Made by a program: the position numbers and the translations under genes. The notes beneath the pieces are model-generated. The model searched no databases. It was given only the letters and a program-made list of their open reading frames with translations, and had not been told where the DNA came from. This document shows positions 23,546 through 35,196 of a DNA stretch of 64,000 nt, piece by piece. The stretch comes from Hemicordylus capensis (Eukaryota; Chordata; Lepidosauria; Squamata; Cordylidae): the NCBI RefSeq assembly GCF_027244095.1, contig NC_069670.1, positions 12,853,320-12,917,319 on the forward strand. The letters run 5' to 3'. Position 1 is the stretch's first letter, and each line of letters starts with the position of its first letter.

Positions 23546-25010
23546 CAGGGGTCAACCCACCTGCCCTCCAAAGCAACAGGGGCGCCCCCGTGGCATCTGA
23601 GGTGAGGCGCAGAATCTGCCTTGCTGCACGCCCCAGTGGGGAGCAGCCCCCTTTCAAAACTGTCCCTTGCAAGCTTTGGAGGTGCAGAGGGGGCACGGAG
23701 GAGGGAAGGTGGCCCACAGCCTCCTCTCATCTCCTGCCAGAAGGGTGAGGACAGATACTCCCTACAAAGTTTGCCAGGGTCAGGTCAATCCAAAGAGCTG
23801 CTCTTTTTGCCACCCCGCTGGCATCCCAGCAATCTACCGCCTGAGGCAGCTGCACCACCGTGCCTCATGCAATGGCCGCCCCTGCAAAGCAAGAGGGCTG
23901 AGAGAAAACTCAGTTTTAAATAGTTGGCAGGGCTGGTCTTTGGCGTAGAGAAAGGGACAGTAACTCTTCCAAACAAAACCTTCAATAATGCGCCCCCCCC
24001 CCCCCGCTTTCTTTGTGGCTTTGGAAAAACGGTGACCAAAAGAGGACCCGTTAAGAGGTTTAGAAAACAAATCCACAAATGCCGGATAACGGGTGAATAG
24101 AGGGGTTCGTCCGCCCTCTCTCAAAACTCAAGAATGTAAGTTCGCTGGGTGAATGAATGTTCTGGCGACGGGTTCAAGGGCGGACGAAAGGAAGCTCTTA
24201 GTGAGACTCATAAGGAACCAGGGAGTTAATTGCCATGGGATGTTGCTATGGCAATGAGGATAAGTAGCTTTTTTAAAAGGGGGGATTAGAGAAATCCGCA
24301 GCGGAGAGAGCTATCGGCAGCTATCAGTTACAAGAGCTAAGAAATGGAAGCTTCGCATCCGAAAGCTCCGTACCCATAATGCCCAGCTGCCGAACCTCCA
24401 GGGTGGCCTTCTCCCCACGCCCTGCTCTGGAACTTCCCAGGGTCTATCCAGCGGCCCGTTATCAGAATCTGGATACTGGGGCAGTGCAACCTTTGGTTCA
24501 ATCCAACGCAGCAGTTTTATGGAGCTGTGCAAAAGCCTTTCTGGTGATGTCTGAGCTTGTAAGATCCTGTCCACCCCAAAGAGCCGTCTCCGCTATAGTG
24601 GGCAGAATCAGCATCTACTAGTGGATCTGCAGCCGTTACCCAGTTATTTAACTACAGTAGCAACAGAAACAGGCCCATGGGCAAGCTGTCTCTCCCCAAA
24701 TCCCAGTCTTCCCCATCTGTAAAATGGGACTAAATGCTTAAGATCACTGGCACAACTTGCTCGTCCTCAGCAATGCAAGGAGAGGACATTCTCCGCCACG
24801 GCTGGCCTTGAACTAGTTGCTTAGTGATCTTCACCTCTAAAATAGAGCTGTGCCCTGGTTGCCTTTGGCCAGGCCTTTGTGAAGCTCTGCTGGCCAGCTG
24901 AGAGTTCCGAGTTCGAATTTCAGATCAGTAATAACCCAGACGTCAATTTGGACCTGTCTGCATATGTCATCTTGGTGCGTGACTCAGTGGGTACAATCTG
25001 CTTCCCTGAA

Positions 25011-25215
25011 CCACCATTTTGTACCTGGCCCCGCCCCCTCAAGCCACCACTTTGTATCTAGCTCCGCCCCCTTGAGCCACCATTTTTACCTGGCCCCGCC
25101 CCCTCAAGCCACCACTTTGTATCTAGCTCCGCCCCCTCGAGCCACTATTTTGTACCTGGCCCCGCCCCCTCAAGCCACCACTTTGTATCTAGCTCCGCCC
25201 CCTCAAGCCACCACT
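25011..25215 (+). repeat. 33-bp minisatellite with GC boxes
   Basis: Six units of 32-33 bp and a partial seventh. Two unit types alternate: one with gtacctggccccgccccc and one with gtatctagctccgccccc. It lies in SHE intron 4. Confidence 0.9.
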
Positions 25216-25218
25216 TGA

Positions 25219-25473
<255 letters not shown>

Positions 25474-25999
25474 TGAGTGCCTGGAGCTGGAGACGGGAAA
25501 GCTGGAGAGGGAAACAGCAAGCCCCGACTTACGGGGCTGGGTCCACCAGTGAAGGCCTTGCCATCCCCACGAGACGGAAAAGAGCAGGAGAGGGGAGAGA
25601 GAGAAAGGGGGGAAAGACGGGTCGTCTTGCAGAGACGCGGTACAGCCAGGGTAACATGTGAAGGGGACAAGGGGTCAGGACAGCGCCCCTGGGCATGTGC
25701 AGAGTGCAATTTCCACCCAAGGGGAATCGGCAGTCCTGACTGGCATGGATCGATAGTTCAGTATTTTGAAAGACCAACCCCCTTCTTGTAAGGAGAGGGG
25801 CTTTAAAATGTCTTATCCGTTCAGATGTGGTGGGTTTTCAGTTTAACTCCTAAATGTGGTTTTAGCCGGGTCTTTTAACTTCCATTTTACTGCTTTTATT
25901 TGGTTTTATATGATGACTGTTTTACCGATTTTATGAGCCAACCCGAGCAGTAGTGCACCGCTTGGAGGGAGGGATGGAGTGTAAAGAAATGTACTAAAG

Positions 26000-26124
26000 A
26001 TTGCCAACCCTGACTGGCAGCAGCCCTCCAAGGTTTCTAGGCAGGAGTCTCTCCCAAATGCAGCCAGGGATGGATCCCGGCACCTCTGCATGAAAGCAGA
26101 CGCTCTACCACCGAGCGCTGGATG
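26000..26124 (-). repeat. tRNA-type SINE, first family, partial
   Basis: Reverse copy, tgactggcagcagccctcc to gctctaccaccgagcgctgg (A-box side). Confidence 0.65.
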
Positions 26125-26131
26125 GTTATGA

Positions 26132-26306
26132 TGAAGCTGCCAGCCTGAGTCAGGCCGTGGTTCCCTGTAGCCCAGCACGGTCTGCACTGACTGGCAGCAG
26201 CTCTCTAAGGTTCCAGGAAGGAGTCTCTCCCCCAGCCCTACCTGGAGATGCTGCCAGGGACTGAACCGGGGACCTTCGGCTCTGCCACTGAGCTCTAGCT
26301 GCTCCT
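26132..26306 (-). repeat. tRNA-type SINE, first family
   Basis: Reverse copy directly following the previous one, ending gctctgccactgagctctag. Confidence 0.7.
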
Positions 26307-26639
26307 AGTCACCAATCCCTGCCTTGGGAGCCACCGTCGCCCGCAGATTTTCTTTTGGCTGGTAAAGAACAGTGGAGCACGGGGGGGGGGAGGAAAGAGC
26401 CCCCCCTCCTCCTCCTCCTGCCTTTTGCACCCCCCTGGCTTCAGCCTCTCCATCCCTGCTACCCTGTTGCAGCCGCTGTGCCTTCTCCAGGGGATCACTG
26501 GCCCGGGCGCGGCTCACGCTTCCTTCCTCAGGATGCTGAGCCCCTCGCTTTGGAACAATCGGAGCAGGGAAGGGAAGCGACTGAGAACCAGCGCAGGCCG
26601 GGCAGGAGGAGGAGGAGGGAGCAGAGAAGCGACGACAAA

Positions 26640-26870
26640 TCTGATGGATATTCAAAGTCCCCAAAGCGGTTTACAGAGACATAAATGAATTAAATAAGGT
26701 GGCTCCCTGTCCCCAAAGGGCTCACAGTCTAAACAGAAACCATAAGATAGACCCCAGCAAGAGTCATTGGAGGCACTGTGCTGGGGGTGGAGAGGGCCGG
26801 TTGCTCTCCCCCTGCTAAATACAAGAGAATCGCCACTTCTAACAGGTGCTTCTTTTGTCCAGGTAGCAGG
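26640..26870 (-). repeat. LINE 3' tail
   Basis: gtccccaaagcggtttacag, ccaaagggctcacagtct. Confidence 0.65.
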
Positions 26871-26873
26871 GGA

Positions 26874-27067
26874 CTCTGCTAAGCAGAGTCCTCCCTGGTT
26901 TGCATTTGAATGGGAGATGGCATGTGAGGGGTTCCAAGGTTCCCAGTTCCCTCCCTGGCAGCATCTCCAGGGTAGGGCAGAGAGAGAGAGACTCCTGCCT
27001 GCCACCTTGGAGAAGCCGCTGCCTGTCTGGGTTGACAACACCGAGCTAAATGGACCCATGGTTTGGC
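26874..27067 (+). repeat. 5S/tRNA composite SINE, partial
   Basis: ctgctaagcagagtcctcc and tttgaatgggagatgg mark the 5S-like head; the tail reaches gacaacaccgagctaaatgg. The outer parts are lost. Confidence 0.65.
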
Positions 27068-27313
27068 ACGGAAGAAGTCCTATGAGGTTGTCCCTCAGCT
27101 TCGTATCCAGACCAAAAAAGTTGTTGATAGGATTTGTCTAGCAACCGAGAGTCCTGTGGTCAGGGGTTCAATGCCCGGGGGTGCATCCGAGGAAAAAGCA
27201 GGGTGGCTCAAAGAGAAACCATAGCAAGTGGCTCGGGGGAATAACTCCCTAGCTGCTTGTGCTGCCGTGGACAAGCCGCACGGTAAAGAAGGAGGAGAAG
27301 GGGGGACATTGGG

Positions 27314-27625
27314 GTGGTGCCATATCTCAGTGATGGGGCATCTGCCCACTGGCATGCAGAAGGCCCCAGGACCCATCCCGGGCTGGCAGCATCTCCAGGT
27401 AGGGCTGGGAAGGACTCCTGCCTGAAGCCATGGAGAGCTGCTGCTGCCGCCAGTCAGTATAGAGTAGGGTTCCCCACCTGTGGCCTTCCACAATAAACTG
27501 AAGCTGGGGATGATGGGAGTTGTAGTCCAGCCAATATCTGCAGTACCCAAGGTTGGGAACCCCCGGTGTAGACTATACTGAGCCAGATGGACCAAGGGTC
27601 TGACTCGGTTATAAGACAGCTTCCT
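27314..27625 (+). repeat. tRNA-type SINE split by a hAT-like MITE
   Basis: The SINE runs from tgccatatctcagtgatggg to the tail cagtcagtatagag (27464), and continues at gtgtagactatactgagcc (27566) after the MITE. Confidence 0.8.
27465..27565. mobile_element. hAT-like MITE inside a SINE
   Basis: The ends tagggttccccacctgtgg and cccaaggttgggaacccc are inverted repeats. The flanking 8-bp repeats gtatagag and gtgtagac fit a hAT target duplication. Confidence 0.7.
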
Positions 27626-27636
27626 GGAGACAGGGA

Positions 27637-28045
<409 letters not shown>

Positions 28046-28958
28046 CCCCCGCACCATCGGGACTGTGTCAGCTGGAGAAATATGGGTGGTGGGATACCTT
28101 TGCACCCATGTACCCCCCCCCGATGACAGCCTCTGTCTTTGCCCTTTCCTTGCCCCTTGCGGCCTGCCCCCTTCCATTCACACATTCCCCACAGAACTAG
28201 CCCCTGCTCAGAGCCTCGAATATAAACTAGGGCCACCGTCTGCCCCAAAGTCTCACCCAACATGAACTTGGAAGCAGATTTCTGGGGTCTTCCCAAGCTT
28301 GAGCATTTCCAAGGAGAGGCGTTTCTAGAAGACAAACCAGCTCCCAAGCATTCCGTCACGCCTACAAATTTGCTATGCAAATGAAGGGGCGGAGCTCCGA
28401 AGGAATCTCGAGGGTTCCCAGTCAGTTCTATGGCAGTCGGGACGTAGTGAACCGGCTGAAACCGGGGGCAAAGTCAGAGCAGGGCATGAAACCTTCTCAT
28501 GTTAGATATTGGGGTCCACAGGGAAGGAGGAGGCTTAGGTTTTACCGTAGTCTTGCCCCCAAGTGCCCCCTTTCTCCCTTATGGGCAAATGGCTACCATT
28601 CATTCCTATGGGGGGGACACAAACCCTTATACTTCTGAGAGAAAATTGGGTTCTGACAGTATTCAGGAAAACCACTTTGGATGTTGTGGTTGTTTAAATA
28701 AGACTTTGAAGCTGGAGTGAGGGGGAAACACACCCAAATGTTTAGGTTCCCTAGTCACTGCAGGGGGAACCAGCATCAAATCTGTGGGTGCCGGTTTCCC
28801 ATAGGGCTGCCGGAATATTTCAGATATACCCAGATTTCAAGGTTCCCAACTATCATACTTGCTCAGGCCGTGGCAGGGGTCTCAGTTCTCGGGTGCTGCC
28901 GAGGCAAGAACACTGTCCAGTCAGCTGGAGCTGAGGACGGAGCTAACCTCTTATGCCA

Positions 28959-29272
28959 GGGTGCTTTCCAGATTAGACCCTGCAACGGGGTTGCGTCGGA
29001 TCTCGGAAGGGTGCTTCCACACTTCCTGTTTCGTGACACCGCAGTCCCTACACGGACAGCAGGGGGCCGTTCACATTGCCAGTGCCTCGTTTCGAATTTA
29101 ATCGCTGCGATATAGAGCTAAGACATCGTATATCCGGCGTAAGGAAGTTGCTGGTTTTTCCCGGGGTTGTCCGTTTCCGCGAGACTGCTCCCCCTGCTGT
29201 TGACGTTTTGAAAGCGATTTGCCCGAACGGAAGCATGTTGCTCCTGTTGAGCGGCTAATCTGGAAAGCACCC
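28959..29272. mobile_element. 314-bp element with 18-bp perfect terminal inverted repeats
   Basis: It starts gggtgctttccagattag (28959-28976) and ends with the exact inverse (29255-29272). It has no open frame of interest, so it is non-autonomous. No clear target duplication was seen, and the superfamily is unknown. Confidence 0.7.
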
Positions 29273-29770
29273 AGGTTGAGGGCTGAGTTTCAGAGAGAGG
29301 CATCTGCAGCTCGTAGCGACGAATGGCTGGGACTGATGCGAGAGTTCCGAGGCTGAGGCTTTTTATAGTCTCAGGTGAGCCGGGATTGGCCCGTGAGGTC
29401 AGCTGGTGGGTAGTGCCACCTAGGGGGCGCTCTGGCACAGCAATACCCGGGCGTGGAAGCGTGGATTTGGGAGTCAGGCACAGGGCTTCCGGGGGCTAGG
29501 CGCCCTGGTTCAAGACCCACCCCAGCGCCCTGACACATTTTTCTCACACCTACTTCTAGAACCGATGCAGACGGCGCCACTTGGTTGCCACAGGGTGAAT
29601 TTCCGCTGTTATTTGAGGAGTGATTCTGAAGCCAGAGGTCTTCCAGCAATACGAGGCAAAAGTGAGGGTTAGGGAAGAAGCGGATGGGAAGAAGGTAACA
29701 GAATAGTCAGGGCAGGGGGAGAAGACAAGTGTGGGCAGAGAAGCCATATATGCACCCATAACACCAGGAA

Positions 29771-29947
29771 CAGGGGTACCGAAGCTTGCGTCCCCAACCG
29801 CTGGACTGCAACACCCATCATCTGCCACAAGGTCATTGCAGCAGGGGACGGTGGGAGTTGTAGTCCAACGACAAAGGTCGTTGTGCGGCAGGATGATGCG
29901 AACTGCAGTCCCAACAACATCTGGGGGCCCACATTTGAGGAAGGGTC
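29771..29947. mobile_element. hAT-like MITE, longer form
   Basis: ggactgcaacacccatcatc faces acggtgggagttgtagtcc, followed by a second arm gaactgcagtcccaacaac. Confidence 0.55.
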
Positions 29948-30449
29948 TGAATGCAGAGTCACCCCTGCCGTCCAGAGTTTCCTCTTAAATTCTCCTTTCC
30001 CTGTGAATCGGTCCAAAGGTATCTGCGCCACTCATGGGCATACGGGACGGAGAAAGGTGTACGGTCAGAGAATACAGGGGAGAGAGTACAACAGTAAAGC
30101 CTCGCAGTAAATTCGCAATAAAGCCTTGCTGTGTGAAAAACGCCCCGTTGACAACAAGCGTGGATGACAGCCAAGATAAAGATGCCAATAAAATGTCTCT
30201 TAATCAGGTCATTTGGGAAAAGACAGAACGTCTGAACTGCAGGGGCAGAGAACAGCGAAAGCTGGGGTGCTGCGTTTTCGAATATGTCCATAGACAGAAT
30301 GTGAAATAAAGTGTAGAATTCATCACTGGTTGAAAATCGCATCTTCTGTTTGCTAAAGGGGGCATGATTGAGCCAGGAAAGACACACACACACACACACA
30401 CACCCCAAAGCTGCTCTGGGCAGTATTTATATATATTTATATTTATATT

Positions 30450-30612
30450 TATTTATTTACATTTTCTATCCTGCTCTTCCTCCAAGGAACCCAGAGTACT
30501 GCATACTTAAGTTTCTCCTCACAACAACCCTGTGAAGTAGGTTAGGCTGAGATCCAACCGGGATCCCTCAAAGCCAATGGCCTAGAGACACAGCCATGCA
30601 GTGTAGCCAGTC
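30450..30612 (-). repeat. tRNA-type SINE, second family
   Basis: Reverse copy, ctgctcttcctccaagga and tcacaacaaccctgtga; the head is degenerate. Confidence 0.65.
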
Positions 30613-30617
30613 ACGAC

Positions 30618-30785
30618 CTGGAGATGCTGCCAGGGATTGAACCTGGGAACTTCTGCTTGCAAAGCACACGCTCTCCCGCGGAGCTACAGCGCTCATGTCT
30701 CCCATCCAAATGCAAACCAAGGCAGACCCGGCTTAGCAAGGGGAGCCATTCATGCCCGCTACTGCAGGGCCAGCTCTCCTCCCTT
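30618..30785 (-). repeat. Composite SINE keeping a tRNA arm beside the 5S head
   Basis: In reverse it reads tail, then a tRNA-type head (attgaacctgggaacttc, gctctcccgcggagctac), directly joined to the 5S-like head (tgtctcccatccaaatg, ggcttagcaaggg). Confidence 0.6.
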
Positions 30786-30794
30786 CAACTTTCC

Positions 30795-30870
30795 TGACTT
30801 TGTATTCTACCAAAGATAACCACAGGGCACCGTGAGTTGACGCCAACTCGGCGGCCCGCTTTTCCTTTAC
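30795..30870 (+). repeat. Sauria-type SINE, 3' fragment
   Basis: The end of the family: gtattctaccaaagataacc, then a degenerate gttgacgccaactcgg. Confidence 0.5.
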
Positions 30871-31873
30871 TGCAGGACGGAAAGTTTCGGGGTGCTCATG
30901 CATTCAAACCCTCCTCAAGACCTTCAGAAGGGAGTGAACATTTCAGCGCCCCCCCAAAAGGCAACATGTAGGGACACTGGGAATATAGGCCGTGAACCAC
31001 TTCAGTCCATTTCTTGCAGGCACATCACGTCGCCACAGGACATTGGCACCAACAGCAAAATGGCCGCCTGTTTTGGGAATGCCGGACCCACCTTTTCCAG
31101 TCTGGGCTAAGAGAGCCTGGACGGACATTTTTTCCTCCCACGCCCCAGCCTATTTCGAGAACAGACTTAAATGGTTATTCATCTGGGGGCGGAGGGGACA
31201 GAACCAATGGCCACATCTCTGCACACGCCCGCAACGGCGCTGTGTGATTCACGGGCGGGGCTGCCCATCGAAGGCCGTCTCGCTCTCGCTTCCTCTTTCT
31301 GCAGTGATTGAGCGGAGTCACCCTGGCAGGAAGAGCTCATGAGAAAGGCAAGAAAATCCCGGAATTGTTTCCACTTCCTGTCTTAAAGAACAACAGACTT
31401 TGGAGCGACACTGCCCTTTCCCAGAGGTCGGGCCTGCTCACGGACACAGCTCTGGGGTGGTGCCACCAGATGGCTATAAAGGGGGGCTCCGACAAATTCA
31501 TAGGGTATCAATGGCTATTTGGCCAGGAAGTGGAACCTCCTTCGACAGCAGCAGTCTACCTCTGAATGCCAGCTGCCAATGAGGGTGGGAGGGGGGTTGT
31601 TCGCCTCTGTGCCCTGCTGGTGGGCTTCCCAGAGGCATCTGGTTAGCCGCTGTGGGGAACAAGATGGTGGTTTCCTTAGATCTTTCATCTGAGCCAACAG
31701 AGCTCTTCGTGTGAAGCTTCCACAGTCAAAGGAAATCTACCTTTGGGTATCTTGTTGTTGAGGATAACCAAGGGAGACATCACCTTTGTGCCCTGCGTCT
31801 AGCTTTCCCAGATGTCTCCTATTCAGCACAGCTGTTCTCACAATCTTATTACGAACCATTAGGGTTACTGTAG

Positions 31874-32000
31874 GGAGCTGCCTTCTACGGAGTCAGTCCC
31901 TTGGTCCGTCTAGCCCAATACTGCCTATTCTGACTGGCAGCAGCTCCCCGGAGTTTTAGGCAGGAGTCTCTCCCAGCGGTATTGAACCTGGAATCTCCCC
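31874..32000 (-). repeat. tRNA-type SINE, first family, partial
   Basis: Reverse tail and body, ggagctgccttctacggagt to gtattgaacctggaatctc. Confidence 0.65.
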
Positions 32001-32221
32001 AGTCTGAAAACTGCTGTCCAAAGGCTTCCGCGGTGGATATTCGACATGACTGAGTTGACACTGCCCCCCTGTGGTTGACTTGAAGTCAAGTCGCAGTTCG
32101 GGCATGCCACAGAATTAACATGGCTATACATTTTCACAACAGCCTGTGCACCAATTTTTTTTAAAGTCCTGGCTGAGATTTGACAAATGGCATTGGCACA
32201 CCCAGTGGGATTATTGTTTCC

Positions 32222-32508
32222 CCAGGAGGCTGCCTTTTAACGAGTCAGACCCTTGGTCCATCGAGCTCAGTATTGTCAACCCAGACTGGCAGCAGCTTCT
32301 CCAAGGTTGGAGGCAGGAATCTCTCTCAGCCCGACCTTGGAGATGCTGCCAGGGAGGGAACGTGGAACCTTCTGCTCTCCCCAGAGCAGCCCCATCCCTT
32401 AAGGGGAAGATCTTCCAGGGCTCACACATGGAGTCTCCCATCCAAATGCAAACCAGGGCAGACCCTGCTTAGCAAAGGGGGCAATCCATGCTTGCTGCCA
32501 ACAAGACC
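32222..32508 (-). repeat. 5S/tRNA composite SINE
   Basis: Reverse copy from aacgagtcagacccttgg to ctgcttagcaaagggg and gctgccaacaagacc. Confidence 0.75.
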
Positions 32509-33374
32509 TCCAAGTTCCTATGGACGGCCATCGCCTCGCTTTCTGCCCCGAACACCCTTTGCCACCCACTCCCCACAGAACCAAAGTCGCCTCTTTGCCG
32601 TTTCACTTCCCCTCGCTTTGAAGCAGACTTCCTCTGTCAGCGGAGCACACGCCGGCCTCTTTTTCCACCCCGGCCTCCCACATTTGCATGGCGTTTCCCT
32701 TCGTGACGCTCCTTGCACGAGGGGCCGCCACCCACTTTTGCGTGTCTCATAAGACATGTCAAAAACACAGGCATCGTAGCGCTACCCCGGGCGGGGGAAC
32801 TCCCAGATTACAACAGGAGAAGTGAGCAGGCATGTGTGGTCGGGGAGGAAAGAGGCCTGGGTCATCTGCACCCTTCTCTCGCCGTTTTTAGGAAGGAAGC
32901 GGGGAGCAAAACAAATCTTTGTTCCACTGCGATGACATTTCGATAAGGGGTCCAAAGGCCACAAGAGCCAGGCGTTAGGCCTAGAGTTGCCATGCCCACC
33001 CACCCACCCACCCCGAAATTCCGGATTTCTCCCGGATTTTAAACATCCCACCTGGATTTCAGCTTTCATCGGGGCGGGGGGTAGGGGGGGAGAAGGAAAA
33101 AAAAAAAAAAGCTAAGCAGTAGCCCTTGTAGAAGAGGGGTTCTGGTGCAAAACGTGCCCTCACCATTCTGCTCAAGAATTAGTTTCAAGCCTATTTGCAT
33201 AATACACAAATTAGGCACCCGGATTTGGAAAGCCAGAATAGGGCAACCTTATTTGGTCCTAGCACCATCACCGCTACCCCCCCACCCCCACCCCAGCTCA
33301 CTTCAGTTCGTTCTTTTTAAAGTTCCCCTGCTCACTGAGCCTAGAGGCACCCTTTACAAGTGGCGATTCACTTT

Positions 33375-33575
33375 ATTTCGCAGGGGGAGAGCAACCGGCC
33401 CTCTCCAGCCCCAGCACAGCACCCCTCCGGTGGCTGTTGCTGGGGTCTGTCTTACGTTTCTTTTTAGATTGGGAGCCCTTTGGAGACAGGGCTCCATCTT
33501 ATTTATTGATTATTTCTCTATGTAAACCGCTTTGGAAACTCTTGTTGAAAAGCGGTATATCAATATCCATTGGGT
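33375..33575 (+). repeat. LINE 3' tail
   Basis: gattgggagccctttggaga, aaccgctttggaaactcttg. Confidence 0.65.
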
Positions 33576-34019
33576 TGTCTATTGTACGTTATGGTATTCC
33601 ACTTTTCTCTGATCAAGCACCCCAAACAGTCTCCAAACAAAGAAAGGCCAAAGCTGCTGAGACCAATTCGTAACAAAAGCAGCAGCTCACCCACAGAGGA
33701 AACATGATGCAAAATGGACAGACACCCACACAAATACCCACACAGGGAATATCTGGCTCAAACACGCTTAAAAGACCGCAAAGATGCTCTCACCTTGTGT
33801 TGAGAAGTCTGCAGGAGAAGACCCTGGCCTGGGCTGGCTCAAGAGGAGAGGAATTCCTGAGACCTGGTTCACACACATCACCCTAATTAGACAGTGTCCC
33901 TTCAGCTGGGAGGCCCAATCCAAGCACAGCTGCAAGTCCTCAGCTACAAACCTTTCCCTAATCGTCTAACTGTCTGCCTGTGCCCCTCATAGCTATTTTC
34001 CAACATTTGCAATGAAGGC

Positions 34020-34353
34020 AGCGTTCTGCTTTTGAGAAGGGGTCTGTCGCTTTGCATGCTGAAGGCACCAGGTTCAATCCTTGGCGGTATCTCCAGGGAG
34101 AACCGGGAAAGATCCCTGCCTGAAATCTTGGAGCACCGCTGCCAGACCGTGTAGACCAGGGCTGCACAAATGGCGCCCTCCTGCAGATGCTGGGCTACTA
34201 CAACTCCCATCATCCCTGACTATTGGCCACCGGATTATGGGGGTTGTGTTCCTAAAACATCTGGAGGGCGGACGTCAGGCAGGCCTGGGGTGGACTATAT
34301 TCAGCTAATTGGACAAAGGGACTCACTCTCTATAAGGTGGCTTCCTATCTGCC
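34020..34353 (+). repeat. tRNA-type SINE split by a hAT-like MITE
   Basis: gctttgcatgctgaaggcac and ggttcaatccttggc are followed by the tail to gtgtagac (34156). After the MITE the tail resumes with ggactatattcagctaattgg. Confidence 0.8.
34157..34287. mobile_element. hAT-like MITE inside a SINE
   Basis: Ends cagggctgc and its near inverse gcaggcctg; core ctacaactcccatcatccc. Flanked by gtgtagac and a diverged gggtggac. Confidence 0.65.
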
Positions 34354-34792
34354 TGTGGAATTCTCCCCCTCCACGATATGTTTTCCAACAGTTTTCACAC
34401 TCTCCATAATTCCTGGAGACTCCGACCCTGCCCTGGGGGCCTCTAAGGCCCCAAGAAAGGCAGCCCTTGCAAATTTCAAACAAAACATTATCCTGGGGGA
34501 ATTTTCCCCTCCGTCTTCAAACATTATCAGAGAGCACAAATTCCAGACCACTTCTGCCCTCCTTGACTGTTTCAGCAAACTAGAGAGAGAGAGATTTAAA
34601 GCCTAGCCAAGTTATTGAGTTTGTGTGAATATCCGATAAACTGGACTTCAACCCACAAATGTCTATTTCATCAGGGAGACCAACCATTAAAAAACAGAGT
34701 TTCCATTCCAGTTCCGGTATCTGTATTTTAACTTTCTGGTTCAGACACTAACTTGAAAAGGTGTGACAACCAGTTAGACACCTGGAGGTAGT

Positions 34793-35104
34793 TAGGAACA
34801 CAGGAATCTATCTGCCATATACTGAGTCAGACCCTTGGTCCATCTAGCTCAGTATTGCCTACCCAGACTGGCAGCAGCTTCTCCACCTTTGCAGGCAGGA
34901 GTCTCTCTCAGCTTTGTCTTGGAGATGCCAGGGAGTGAACTTGAAACCTTCCGCATGCAAAGCAGGCAGATGCTCTTCCCAGAGTGGCTCCATCCCCTAA
35001 GGGGAATATCACACATGTAGTCTCCCATCCAAATGTAAACCAGAGCAGATCCTGCTTAGCGAAGGGGACAATTAACGCTTGCTACCACAAGATCAGCTCT
35101 CCTC
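34793..35104 (-). repeat. 5S/tRNA composite SINE with tRNA remnant
   Basis: Full-length reverse copy. The middle keeps gcatgcaaagcaggcagatg, the anticodon-arm side of the tRNA-type SINE, next to the 5S-like head. Confidence 0.75.
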
Positions 35105-35109
35105 CCAAC

Positions 35110-35196
35110 CATTTGCTAACCTACCTCAAAGGGTTGTTGTGAGGACAGACCACATGTCCATTGGGCTGGGCTCCTTGGAGAAAGAGCAGGATAAAG
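35110..35196 (+). repeat. tRNA-type SINE, second family, 3' part
   Basis: cctacctcaaagggttgttg and tgggctccttggagaaagag. Confidence 0.65.
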
